Origin: Falsihalocynthiibacter arcticus
Lineage (GTDB): Bacteria; Pseudomonadota; Alphaproteobacteria; Rhodobacterales; Rhodobacteraceae
NCBI RefSeq assembly: GCF_000812665.2
Contig: NZ_CP014327.1
Location: 930,001 to 994,000, forward strand
Reading direction: 5' to 3'
DNA: 64,000 bases
Shown: positions 1-7,578 of the stretch, piece by piece
Position numbering within the stretch: the stretch's first letter is position 1
How the letters are laid out: each line of letters opens with the position of its first letter
Made by a program: the position numbers and the translations under genes
Notes under the pieces: generated by a model
Databases searched by the model: none
Told to the model about the DNA's origin: nothing
What the model saw: the letters and a program-made list of their open reading frames with translations, nothing else

Positions 1-87
1 TGTCACCAAGACATTGCGACTTTTGAAAAACAGTTTCTCCGCTGTTGGGCTTACTGCTTCGTCTTTTTTGTTTGTTTCTTCAGTCAT
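1..87 (-). CDS. 5' end of a gene, possibly ClpP-like serine protease (partial)
   Basis: Only the first 29 codons are inside the window; the gene runs off the left edge. The ATG (complement of 85-87) is preceded by a good ribosome-binding site (TGAGGAT). The N-terminus is short, polar and lysine/glutamate-rich, then reads EKLFFKSRNVLVT. This resembles the start of the second ClpP-type protease found in some Rhodobacterales, where a charged leader precedes an LF-x-SR-x-V strand. That match is from memory of the family. The catalytic Ser-His-Asp region lies outside the window, so the identity is a guess while the existence of the gene is fairly secure. It sits 47 bp downstream of the formaldehyde dehydrogenase gene on the same strand and could be co-transcribed with it. 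Confidence 0.4.
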   Translation of the reverse strand, partial: MTEETNKKDEAVSPTAEKLFFKSRNVLVT

Positions 88-134
88 AATATCCTCAGGA
101 TTCAGTCTCTGCTGCTATCTATGTAGTGGCTTGG

Positions 135-1247
135 TTAATAAAGCACCACCGAACGAATGGATTTTCCAGCGTGCATAAGCTCAAATCCTTCGTTGATTTC
201 GTCCAGCGACATCGTATGAGTGATCATCGGGTCGATTTCGATTTTGCCGTCCATGTACCAATCAACGATTTTGGGAACGTCGGTGCGGCCGGATGCACCG
301 CCAAATGCGGTTCCGCGCCACGACCGCCCCGTCACAAGTTGGAATGGACGCGTGGAGATTTCGGCACCTGCGGGCGCGACGCCAATAATGATGCTTTCAC
401 CCCAACCTTTGTGCGCCGCCTCAAGGGCCGTGCGCATGACATTCACGTTGCCCGTGGCGTCAAACGTGTAATCTGCACCACCCCCCGTAAGCTCCACAAG
501 ATGCGCGACCAAGTCACCCTCAACTTCACTTGGGTTCACGAAATGCGTCATCCCAAAACGTGTCGCCATTTCGTTTTTGCTATCGTTGAGGTCGACCCCC
601 ACAATTTGATCGGCCCCCGCAAGGCGCAGCCCTTGGATCACATTGAGCCCGATGCCGCCGAGCCCAAAGACGATCGCTGTGGAGCCAATCTCGACTTTGG
701 CCGTGTTGATCACCGCGCCAATGCCCGTGGTCACACCGCAACCGATGTAGCAAATTTTATCAAACGGCGCGTCTTTGCGCACCTTTGCCAGCGCAATTTC
801 CGGCACAACCGTGTGGTTGGCAAAGGTGGAACAGCCCATATAATGGTGGATTGGCGTACCATCCAGCATAGAGAACCGCGTGGTTCCGTCGGGCAGAAGT
901 CCTGCGCCCTGTGTGCTACGGATCGACTGACAGAGGTTGGTTTTCGGATTGAGGCAATATTCGCATTCGCGACATTCCGGCGTGTAAAGCGGGATCACGT
1001 GATCGCCTACTTGAAGGCTTTTCACCCCTTCGCCCACTTCAATCACAATACCCGCGCCTTCATGGCCCAAAATCGCGGGGAAAAGCCCCTCGGGGTCCGC
1101 GCCAGAGCGTGTAAATTCATCCGTATGGCAAAGGCCGGTTGCCTTGATTTCAACCAAGACCTCTCCGGCTTTCGGTCCTTCGAGATTGACGTCCATAACG
1201 ACAAGAGGTTTTCCGGCCTCAAGGGCGACGGCTGCGCGCGTTCTCAT
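135..1247 (-). CDS. frmA: S-(hydroxymethyl)glutathione dehydrogenase / class III alcohol dehydrogenase
   Basis: A cytoplasmic zinc- and NAD-dependent dehydrogenase that oxidises S-hydroxymethylglutathione, the adduct of formaldehyde and glutathione, in formaldehyde detoxification. At 370 residues it has the class III length. Visible catalytic-zinc ligands include C40, H62 and E63 (GHE). Structural-zinc cysteines are C92, C95, C98 and C106. A GCGVTTG segment and a GLGGIGLN nucleotide-binding loop follow. The start at 1247 is chosen over an in-frame upstream one because a GGAGGAA ribosome-binding site sits just before it and the family begins with this MRTRAAV sequence. It is divergent from imuB. 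Rhodobacterales often use this enzyme for C1 and methylated compounds, but no other C1 gene is in view. Confidence 0.95.
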   Translation of the reverse strand: MRTRAAVALEAGKPLVVMDVNLEGPKAGEVLVEIKATGLCHTDEFTRSGADPEGLFPAILGHEGAGIVIEVGEGVKSLQVGDHVIPLYTPECRECEYCLNPKTNLCQSIRSTQGAGLLPDGTTRFSMLDGTPIHHYMGCSTFANHTVVPEIALAKVRKDAPFDKICYIGCGVTTGIGAVINTAKVEIGSTAIVFGLGGIGLNVIQGLRLAGADQIVGVDLNDSKNEMATRFGMTHFVNPSEVEGDLVAHLVELTGGGADYTFDATGNVNVMRTALEAAHKGWGESIIIGVAPAGAEISTRPFQLVTGRSWRGTAFGGASGRTDVPKIVDWYMDGKIEIDPMITHTMSLDEINEGFELMHAGKSIRSVVLY

Positions 1248-1330
1248 AATGCTTCCTCCAAATATGTTGGGCACAGCGTGATCTATTGCCAAAAAAGTTT
1301 CAACCTCAGAAGCGCATATTCACGTCAGCC

Positions 1331-1359
1331 TTGAAGCCTTTTTCTGCACACTCTAGTGT
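1331..1359 (+). promoter_or_regulatory. Candidate promoter of imuB (TTGAAG-17-TAGTGT)
   Basis: A -35-like TTGAAG (1331-1336) and a -10-like TAGTGT (1354-1359) are separated by 17 bp, ending directly before the LexA box. An operator in this place would block polymerase, which supports the pairing. The -10 is a weak match, so this remains a candidate. Confidence 0.4.
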
Positions 1360-1360
1360 A

Positions 1361-1375
1361 GAACAAAATGAGAAC
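1361..1375 (+). promoter_or_regulatory. LexA (SOS) box, GAAC-N7-GAAC
   Basis: The sequence GAACaaaatgaGAAC is an exact match to the direct-repeat LexA operator of alphaproteobacteria (GTTC-N7-GTTC read on the other strand). It ends 18 bp upstream of the imuB start codon. Because imuB homologues belong to the DNA-damage mutagenesis cassette, the position makes functional sense. Confidence 0.85.
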
Positions 1376-1393
1376 AAAAGTGTGATTCTGCCC

Positions 1394-3073
1394 ATGCCTG
1401 CCAAACGCATCCTCTCTCTCTGGTTCCCGCGCCTCGGGGCCGAGCGCCTCTTGCGCCTTGAGCGTGGCACCCTTGAGGCGCCGCTCGCGGTGGCGCGCGA
1501 CACGGGCAATATGCAGATCCTGTCGTCTCTTTCGCTGGCCGCATCTGAAGCGGGGCTCACGATGGGGCAACCCCTGCGCGATGCCCGCACCATGTGTCCC
1601 GCGCTGATTACACGGCTGCAAAACCCCCAAGCAGAGGCCGATTTCCTCAAAACATTGCGTCGATGGGCGGGGAAATTCTCGCCTTGGGTCGGAGAGCAGG
1701 GTGAAACCGCCCTTATTCTTGATATCACGGGCTGCGCACATCTGTTTGGCGGCGAGGAATCCCTTTTGGCGGCCGTCGAAGAAGACTGTCTCCAGCTTAA
1801 CCTGACGGTCCATGCGGGGATTGCGGATACCGTTGGCGCGGCATGGGCCTTGGCGCGTTATGCGGGGCAGCCTCTGGGCATGGCACGCACCGGCGACGCC
1901 GTCGACCAAGAGGCCCGCGCCACCCGATCCCGCGCCACGAAACGGCGCAACTGGGAACGCGGCGGCCCCACGCCACGCGCTATGCCGCGGGCCCCGCGCG
2001 GGGCTCGCATTGCCGCCCCCGGAACCACCCATAGCGCCCTCGCGCCTCTCCCCGTCGCCGCGTTACGCCTACCCGAGAGCATCACAACCCAGCTCACACG
2101 ACTCGGCGTTCGCCAGATCGGCGAACTCGCAGGCATGCCCCGCGCCGCCCTCGCCCGCCGCTTTGGCAAGGACGTGATGCTGCGCCTTGATCAAGCCCAT
2201 GGCGTCGCGCCCGAACCGGTATCTCCAGCCCGTGCCCCTCTGCACTTTGCCGTGCGCCTCACCCTCCCAGAACCCATCGGGCTTGAGGCGGATATGCTCG
2301 CAGGCATTGATCGCCTGCTACCTGCCCTTGCGGAACGCCTACAGGCAAAAGGACGCGGCGCGCGGCGCGTGCGCTTCCAAGCTTTCCGCACCGATCAAAC
2401 GTCCCAAATCATCGAAATCGGCCTCGCACGGCCCAGCTCCGACCCTGATCGTATCCGCCCCCTCTTGGCGATGAAGCTCTCTGATATTGATGTTGGGTTT
2501 GGCGTTGATATCTTGCGCATCGAGGCCCATCAAACCGAATCCCTCGCGCCCCAACAACACAAAGGCCACTTCGATGCCAGCGGCCAAGCCCGCGCAAATA
2601 TGGCCCAAGACACCGCTCTCGACGATCTAATCGGGCGTCTTGGGGCACGCCTCGGGCTTGAAGCCATCACACGCCGCCACCCCGCCTCAAGCCACCTCCC
2701 TGAGAAAGCCGCGCTGACGTTTGGGGCCGCGTGGTCCACGGCCTATGGCGTGGATATGGGAGCCGACGCCACGTGGCCCATACCCGCCACGCGACGGCCC
2801 CTCCACCTATGGCGTCCCGAGCCATTAATGGGAACACAGCCCGATCCAATGCCCCCCGAACGGTTAAAATTTCGTGGCCAGATGTTTGAAATCACCTATG
2901 CCTCCGGCCCCGAACGTGTGGCGCCCGAATGGTGGCTGGATGACCCTGATTGGCGCAACGGCGTACGGGACTACTGGCGTGCAACAACACAACACGGCCA
3001 GCAATTGTGGATCTATTTCGCACACGGAGCCGCGCTTTCGACTGGCTGGTTTTGTCACGGCCGCTTTGCATGA
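1394..3073 (+). CDS. imuB: ImuB, catalytically degenerate Y-family polymerase-like protein
   Basis: In the ImuA-ImuB-DnaE2 mutasome, ImuB is the inactive Y-family protein that links the error-prone polymerase DnaE2 to the sliding clamp during damage-induced mutagenesis. This 559-residue product begins MPAKRILSLWFPRLGAERL, typical of ImuB. The first acidic motif of active Y-family enzymes is replaced by L-W-F-P, and the Asp-Glu pair of the central motif reads LDITGCAHLFGG, so catalysis is unlikely. A basic, proline-rich linker occupies roughly residues 170-215. The start is set by homology and by the LexA box just upstream. No imuA or dnaE2 adjoins it: frmA diverges on one side and a DUF2794 gene follows. 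Those partners would have to be elsewhere. Confidence 0.85.
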   Translation: MPAKRILSLWFPRLGAERLLRLERGTLEAPLAVARDTGNMQILSSLSLAASEAGLTMGQPLRDARTMCPALITRLQNPQAEADFLKTLRRWAGKFSPWVGEQGETALILDITGCAHLFGGEESLLAAVEEDCLQLNLTVHAGIADTVGAAWALARYAGQPLGMARTGDAVDQEARATRSRATKRRNWERGGPTPRAMPRAPRGARIAAPGTTHSALAPLPVAALRLPESITTQLTRLGVRQIGELAGMPRAALARRFGKDVMLRLDQAHGVAPEPVSPARAPLHFAVRLTLPEPIGLEADMLAGIDRLLPALAERLQAKGRGARRVRFQAFRTDQTSQIIEIGLARPSSDPDRIRPLLAMKLSDIDVGFGVDILRIEAHQTESLAPQQHKGHFDASGQARANMAQDTALDDLIGRLGARLGLEAITRRHPASSHLPEKAALTFGAAWSTAYGVDMGADATWPIPATRRPLHLWRPEPLMGTQPDPMPPERLKFRGQMFEITYASGPERVAPEWWLDDPDWRNGVRDYWRATTQHGQQLWIYFAHGAALSTGWFCHGRFA

Positions 3074-3112
3074 AGGCTTGATTTTCTGGGCATTTCGGCG
3101 CAAAATTTCAGA

Positions 3113-3451
3113 ATGAACGTCGATGCATTCCGCAAACCTTTCCAAGCCCCCGCACAGGTGGCGTTTCACCGCACGGAACTCGGGATCATTCTCGGCCTCT
3201 ACGGTCGGATGGTTGCCGCTGGAGAATGGCGTGACTATGGGATTTCGCACCTGTCAGAAGTGGCCGTCTTCTCAATCTTCCGCCGCAGCGCCGAAAACCC
3301 GCTGTACCGGATCGAAAAACGCCCCAAGCTTCGATTAAAACAGGGGCTTTATGCAGTCATCGGTATGGACGGACAAATCCTCAAACGCGGACATGAACTT
3401 AAACCCGTCCTGCGCGTCCTTGAGAAAAAACTCATCCGAGCGGTAAAATAA
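3113..3451 (+). CDS. DUF2794 family protein
   Basis: A 112-residue protein matching DUF2794, a small family of unknown function in alphaproteobacteria. Typical features are the HRTELGIILGLYGRMVAAGEW segment near the N-terminus, then a basic PLYRIEKRPKLR-like stretch and a C-terminal lysine-rich helix. No signal peptide or membrane segment is visible. It begins 39 bp after imuB and could share its transcript, which would make it indirectly SOS-induced; that is inference. It converges with the NlpC/P60 gene, whose end is 7 bp away, and no clear terminator lies between them. Confidence 0.8.
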   Translation: MNVDAFRKPFQAPAQVAFHRTELGIILGLYGRMVAAGEWRDYGISHLSEVAVFSIFRRSAENPLYRIEKRPKLRLKQGLYAVIGMDGQILKRGHELKPVLRVLEKKLIRAVK

Positions 3452-3457
3452 ACCCCC

Positions 3458-4282
3458 TCAGGGGCGCTTCATCGAGGTAATCTCGCCAAACTCACGCGCG
3501 CCAATACGGCTGCGGGCCACCTCAAACGGTTCTATCGCAACGGCCATATGATGCGCATTTGCGTGGATCATTTCTCTCTCATTCAACATCATCGCGACAT
3601 GGCCGCGCCAAAAAACCAAATCGCCCCGACGTAAATCTTTAGGTGCGACATCTGTGGTGAAAAAGGCTTCCTGCTGATCGCTGTCGCGTGGACACATAGT
3701 GCCGACAGCGCGCAAGCAAGCCTGCACAAGCCCCGAACAATCGATCCCAAACACACTGTCCCCACCCCAAAGATAAGGCACGCCAAGAAACGTCAGAGCC
3801 GTTTTAGCTGCATCCAAAGGCCGCTCCGACAAAGGGGATACATGCGGCACAGGAACAAAACCTCCCCCCGAAAGCTCAACATACCCTTCCAACTCGGCAA
3901 CGACACTCAACAACGAGCCAAACGATACCGCAGCTTTATCAGCCGATTTCAAACTGGATTCAGTGTAAATATGCGAACTACGCGCCGTCACCCAATGGCT
4001 TGGTGCGACGGCCTCGCCCAAGGAAACTTCAGCCACATATCCAACGTTACCGTCCGCAACGACGCGCCCGAAGCACCACCCGTTGAGCGTTTCCAAAACG
4101 TCAAACCCCGCACCCATCAGCAACTGGGAGTCCCGCGTCCCGCGCGGCGCGGCGCAAACATCCACAACTGGGACCAACACCCGACGCGCCGCAACCTCGG
4201 CCAAACGCAGGGTGTCTACCTGCCCTCGCAACCCCACATGTGCAACGCGTTCATTTGCGAAAAATGTCCGGCGATCCGTCAT
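3458..4282 (-). CDS. NlpC/P60 family cysteine peptidase (peptidoglycan hydrolase-like)
   Basis: A 274-residue protein with N-terminal SH3-like bacterial domains (about residues 30-145) and a C-terminal NlpC/P60 domain. The likely catalytic residues are C182 in GIDCSGLV, H228 in WRGHVAMM and H240 in MIHANAH. Such enzymes cleave gamma-D-Glu-diaminopimelate bonds in peptidoglycan peptides. No signal peptide is visible, so it may act on imported muropeptides in the cytoplasm. That would fit its partner: the start codon overlaps the stop of the leucyl aminopeptidase gene by 4 bp (ATGA), implying translational coupling and joint peptide breakdown. The start at 4282 is chosen for this overlap over an in-frame start further upstream. 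Confidence 0.88.
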   Translation of the reverse strand: MTDRRTFFANERVAHVGLRGQVDTLRLAEVAARRVLVPVVDVCAAPRGTRDSQLLMGAGFDVLETLNGWCFGRVVADGNVGYVAEVSLGEAVAPSHWVTARSSHIYTESSLKSADKAAVSFGSLLSVVAELEGYVELSGGGFVPVPHVSPLSERPLDAAKTALTFLGVPYLWGGDSVFGIDCSGLVQACLRAVGTMCPRDSDQQEAFFTTDVAPKDLRRGDLVFWRGHVAMMLNEREMIHANAHHMAVAIEPFEVARSRIGAREFGEITSMKRP

Positions 4283-5664
4283 AGTTCCAAGATTGCTGGC
4301 AACGCTTCTAAAATAGCGCGCGTTCCCTGCCCGCAACCACCCTTCGGGCGGGCCGCAGCCGCCGTCGGTTGCCAGCCATAAATATCAAAATGGGCATATC
4401 GAGGCGCATCAGTCACAAACCGGCGCAGGAACAACGCCGCCGTAATAGACCCTGCAAACCCACCGCTTGGCGCATTATCAAGGTCCGCGATTCCGGGTTC
4501 GATCATAGCTTCATACGGGGTGTGAAAGGGCATGCGCCATACGGGATCTGCCACGCGCTTTGCCGAATTTTCCAGTGCTGCGACCGTGTCTAAATCGCCA
4601 CAAAAATAGGGGGCCAAATCCGGACCCACAGCAACCCGCGCAGCCCCAGTCAACGTTGCCATTGAGATAACAAAATCCGTTTCTTCTTCGTCCGCCAGTG
4701 CAAGCGCATCGGCCAAAACCAACCGCCCTTCGGCATCCGTATTATTGATCTCAACCGTCAGCCCCTTGCGCGACATCAAAATATCGGAGGGACGAAACGC
4801 CGATCCATCAATCGAGTTTTCAACGGCAGGGACCAGAACTCGAAGCTGTAGGGGCAGTTTAAGCGACATGATCATCTGTGCCAGCCCAAGAACAGCCGCC
4901 GATCCCCCCATATCTTTCTTCATAAGTCCCATCGACGCACCAGGCTTGATGTTCAACCCGCCGGTATCAAAACACACGCCTTTGCCCACGAGGGTAAGTT
5001 TTGGCCCCGCCGTCCCCCAGCGCATTTCAAGCAAACGCGGCTCTTGGGCGGAGGCCCGCCCGACCGTGTGAATCATCGGGAAATTCTGCGCGAGTAAGTC
5101 CTCTCCGACGATAGCGGTTGCCACGGCTCCGTGGGCTTTTGCCAGATCGAAAAAGGCCGCCTGAAGCTGTTCAGGCCCCATGTCTGAAGTTGGCGTGTTG
5201 ATCAAATCGCGGGTGAGAGCTTCACCAGCGGCAATCGCCTCAATGCGGGCAACATCAACCGACTCAGGCGCTACAAGTTCAGCGCCACTAGCAGGCTGTT
5301 TGCGATACTTGTCAAAATGATATCCCGCCAGTAGCCAGCCAAGTGCTTCGACTTCAACGTCAAAACCTTCAGGGCTTTGGGCAATATGGTATGCGCCTTT
5401 TGGCAAATTGGCCGCCACACCGCCGAGATGGAAACGGCCGCGCTCGCGACCCAATGCGTCGCCGTACCCGACCAGAACGGCGGAAATTCCTCCTTCTGCA
5501 TTCGGAAGCGCGCAAAAGCTTCCCAAACTTCCAGTGAACCCCTGCGCGGCCACCCAGTTTTGCGACGCCGCAGGCAAGCCCGATAGAAACGATTCGCATT
5601 CCAGCTTGGAAATAACATGCAACGGAATGGATGCGGCGGAGAGTTGGGCAAATTTCATCGACAT
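4279..5664 (-). CDS. Leucyl aminopeptidase family protein (M17)
   Basis: A two-metal cytosolic aminopeptidase of 461 residues that removes N-terminal amino acids from peptides. The M17 signature NTDAEGRL is at residues 308-315, and the other expected metal ligands are present: K228 and D233 in GKGVCFDTGG, D251 in KKDMGG, and D310 and E312 in the signature. The N-terminal domain is more divergent, as in other alphaproteobacterial PepA-like proteins. Two in-frame ATGs (5664 and 5658) are nearly equivalent; neither has a strong ribosome-binding site. The downstream peptidoglycan peptidase overlaps its stop codon, suggesting a two-gene operon for muropeptide or peptide recycling. Confidence 0.93.
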   Translation of the reverse strand: MSMKFAQLSAASIPLHVISKLECESFLSGLPAASQNWVAAQGFTGSLGSFCALPNAEGGISAVLVGYGDALGRERGRFHLGGVAANLPKGAYHIAQSPEGFDVEVEALGWLLAGYHFDKYRKQPASGAELVAPESVDVARIEAIAAGEALTRDLINTPTSDMGPEQLQAAFFDLAKAHGAVATAIVGEDLLAQNFPMIHTVGRASAQEPRLLEMRWGTAGPKLTLVGKGVCFDTGGLNIKPGASMGLMKKDMGGSAAVLGLAQMIMSLKLPLQLRVLVPAVENSIDGSAFRPSDILMSRKGLTVEINNTDAEGRLVLADALALADEEETDFVISMATLTGAARVAVGPDLAPYFCGDLDTVAALENSAKRVADPVWRMPFHTPYEAMIEPGIADLDNAPSGGFAGSITAALFLRRFVTDAPRYAHFDIYGWQPTAAAARPKGGCGQGTRAILEALPAILEL

Positions 5665-5758
5665 AGGGTAGCCTGTGCTAGGGTAAAGACCTCACACAGA
5701 CTAAAGACATGCTTGGAAGCTGCAAGGACAACAATACAGCTGAAATTGAAATTCCGCG

Positions 5759-6145
5759 CTACAGGGTCATATTTTGCGCATCCCAAACCGCGGTAAGTGA
5801 CTTATCCCCCATACGGACGAGGCGCGAAACCGTTGCCGCGATCGCGGTGGGGTCATTGCGCGAAGCAGTGGCGGCCACGTGACGGGCAACCTGCGCCAAT
5901 CCGTTCAAACCAATCTGATCCGCAATAGCAATCAGCCCCCTGGAACCTTTGCTCACCTTGGAAAACTCGCCTTGCCAATAAGCGGTTTCTATATCGGCCA
6001 ACCTAACGGCTAGCTCCTCCATCGCCCGACGAACAACATCCTCAGCTCCTCGATTGCCAAGTTGAACAAACAACTCCGTCAACCGACTCGGATTGAGACG
6101 CACATTTTCATCGGGTCGAAGATTTACTGCTTCCACCAAAACCAC
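5759..6145 (-). CDS. Small helical protein, Hpt-like without a phosphorylatable histidine
   Basis: I do not recognise a named family. The 128-residue protein is predicted to be almost entirely alpha-helical. The C-terminal half, around KGSRGLIAIADQIGLNGLAQ and then VARHVAATASRNDPTAI, has the spacing of a histidine phosphotransfer domain (x-LKG-x-A-x2-IG-x3-LA). The position where Hpt proteins carry histidine holds a serine instead. It could be a degenerate Hpt or a structural relative. The GGAGG at 6148-6152 is only 2 bp from the GTG at 6145, so the in-frame TTG at 6139 (8 bp away) may be the true start. It lies upstream of the aminopeptidase gene on the same strand. Confidence 0.6.
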   Translation of the reverse strand: MVLVEAVNLRPDENVRLNPSRLTELFVQLGNRGAEDVVRRAMEELAVRLADIETAYWQGEFSKVSKGSRGLIAIADQIGLNGLAQVARHVAATASRNDPTAIAATVSRLVRMGDKSLTAVWDAQNMTL

Positions 6146-6208
6146 ACCCTCCGGTTCATTATAGCCCCCACGGCAATTTCATTTAAGGTCGCGTATCCTT
6201 AGAAAGAG

Positions 6209-6218
6209 TTTACGTAAA
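6209..6218. promoter_or_regulatory. 10-bp palindrome TTTACGTAAA upstream of carbonic anhydrase
   Basis: A perfect palindrome centred about 75 bp upstream of the carbonic anhydrase start, in the divergent interval with the small Hpt-like gene. It is a plausible operator for either gene. I cannot assign a regulator, and a short AT-rich palindrome can arise by chance. Confidence 0.25.
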
Positions 6219-6288
6219 ACGCAGAAATCTCTCGAATTTCTCGCAAATGCGCCTTAGAACACTTTGAACACAGGCCAAAGGAAACTCT

Positions 6289-6939
6289 ATGGAACACGCG
6301 AAACCGTTACCTTCCTATCTTGTTCAACGCTACATGGGATGGAAAGCCACCACATTTGCTGAGAACAAAGTCTGGTATCAGCGACTGGCCGCAGAAGGCC
6401 AACGCCCTAGAGCCATGGTGATCTCGTGCTGCGATAGTCGCGTCCACGTGACCTCGATCTTTGGCGCCGATCAGGGCGAGTTTTTTATACATCGTAACAT
6501 TGCCAATCTTGTGCCACCCTACAAACCGGATGGGGATATCCACGGCACATCTGCCGCAGTTGAGTATGCTGTAACGGCTCTGCACATCACCAATATGGTA
6601 GTGCTGGGCCATTCGGGTTGTGGCGGCGTGCGTGGCTGCCATGATATGTGTTCCGGCATTGCCCCCGAACTTGAGGAGAAAACCAGTTTTATTGGCCGTT
6701 GGATGGACATTCTACGTCCCGGCTTCGAGCGTGTTGCCCATATTGAAGATGAGGCCGAGCGCACGCGGGCACTTGAGCATCAATCGGTTCTTGTGTCCCT
6801 CGAAAACCTGATGACGTTCCCATTTGTACGGGAGGCCGTCGAAGAAGGACGAATGAGCTTGCATGGTCTTTGGACAGATATTGGCGAAGGTGGTTTGGAA
6901 TACTACAATCCAAAAACTGGCCTCTTCTCTCCTGTCTAG
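6289..6939 (+). CDS. Beta-class carbonic anhydrase
   Basis: A 216-residue cytoplasmic zinc enzyme interconverting carbon dioxide and bicarbonate. Zinc ligands are C47 in CCDSR, and H108 and C111 in HSGCGG. The D49-R51 dyad that controls the active site is present, as is the conserved HRNIAN segment near residue 68. The length fits bacterial beta-carbonic anhydrases. The ribosome-binding site is AAGGAAA shortly upstream of the ATG. It supplies bicarbonate for carboxylases. A SulP transporter lies about 3 kb away but on the other strand and is not in the same operon. It diverges from the small Hpt-like gene. Confidence 0.95.
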   Translation: MEHAKPLPSYLVQRYMGWKATTFAENKVWYQRLAAEGQRPRAMVISCCDSRVHVTSIFGADQGEFFIHRNIANLVPPYKPDGDIHGTSAAVEYAVTALHITNMVVLGHSGCGGVRGCHDMCSGIAPELEEKTSFIGRWMDILRPGFERVAHIEDEAERTRALEHQSVLVSLENLMTFPFVREAVEEGRMSLHGLWTDIGEGGLEYYNPKTGLFSPV

Positions 6940-6960
6940 ACTCGCAATCCCCACGGCGTC

Positions 6961-7155
6961 TTAGGCGGCCAAACGGGACGCATCGAGGAGCACGGGTTTG
7001 TCGTAAGTTGGCAGGAAGTGTTCTGGCGTACCGGATGTGTCGCGAATAGTGCAGAACATAGCGAGAGATTTTTGACGTGCACGTTCACTTTTCAAACGAG
7101 CAAGAGCAACAGTACGACCAAGGCGGGCTTTTTCTTGAAGGCTAACGTTTGTCAT
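6961..7155 (-). CDS. Small basic protein of unknown function (64 aa)
   Basis: I do not recognise this gene. It is supported by a clean ribosome-binding site (TGGAGAT, 7 bp from the ATG). The product is strongly basic in its N-terminal half, with many lysines and arginines in a likely amphipathic helix (KARLGRTVALARLKSERARQ). A more conserved-looking tail then reads LPTYDKPVLLDASRL. There is no signal peptide or membrane span. It could be a nucleic-acid-binding or protein-binding peptide. A CtrA-like box (7183-7199) lies 28 bp upstream of the start, hinting at cell-cycle or motility-linked control. It converges with carbonic anhydrase, 21 bp away. Confidence 0.65.
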   Translation of the reverse strand: MTNVSLQEKARLGRTVALARLKSERARQKSLAMFCTIRDTSGTPEHFLPTYDKPVLLDASRLAA

Positions 7156-7182
7156 TTTGTATCTCCAGATGATGTAGTTTGA

Positions 7183-7199
7183 TTAAGTTCTTGCTAACC
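7183..7199. promoter_or_regulatory. CtrA-like box, TTAA-N7-CTAACC
   Basis: TTAA (7183-7186), seven bases, then CTAACC (7194-7199) differs from the full CtrA consensus TTAA-N7-TTAACC by one base. It lies 28 bp upstream of the small basic protein gene. CtrA regulation is an inference from the motif alone. Confidence 0.35.
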
Positions 7200-7509
7200 A
7201 GTGTTACCCAAAACTTGACAAAAAACGAGCAAGCAAAGGGATAAAACGGCTCCCTAGAGCAGAGGACGGGCCTCCAATGGTATAGGAACGACTAAAGTTT
7301 GTTTTAACCCAGCAAGATACCTATCCAATTGCGCCTCAATTCAAGGTTTCTTCGCCATATTCCGAACAACCCACCGCCACATGGAATTTTTCGAATGCGC
7401 TTGGTTGGGAAAAGAATCAAGTAAACAAGAACTTAACAAATTGTTATCGGGATAATTCACGTCTTAAACTTGCGCGCCCATTTAAAAGTTCGGCGTTCCC
7501 GAAATGCAA

Positions 7510-7540
7510 AACGCCTCCCGAGATTAACTCGGAAGGCGTT
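7510..7540 (-). terminator. Intrinsic terminator downstream of asd
   Basis: A 13-position stem with one C-A mismatch and an ATTAA loop (AACGCCT-c-CCGAG pairing with CTCGG-a-AGGCGTT). Read in the direction of asd it is followed by TTTT and further T-rich sequence. It lies 38 bp past the asd stop. Confidence 0.75.
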
Positions 7541-7578
7541 ATTGTAATCGGAAACATCTTGGGCCTCACGACAGAGGC

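Larger units (their letters stand above)
7156..7578. other. Gene-free interval of 423 bp with operator-like motifs and a terminator
   Basis: No convincing gene is seen on either strand. The interval holds a CtrA-like box near its left end (7183-7199), a 13-bp palindrome TAACAAATTGTTA at 7434-7446 and the asd terminator hairpin at 7510-7540. The stretch from 7200 to 7430 shows nothing I can assign. A small RNA cannot be excluded. Confidence 0.5.

Noticed and set aside
126-1334. Long + strand open frame (402 codons) opposite frmA
   Set aside because: It is the antisense frame of a clear dehydrogenase gene; its product is rich in His, Arg and Cys and matches nothing known.
7214-7240. TTGACA as the -35 of a + strand promoter
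   Set aside because: No good -10 lies at 16-18 bp and there is no + strand gene before asd's 3' end.
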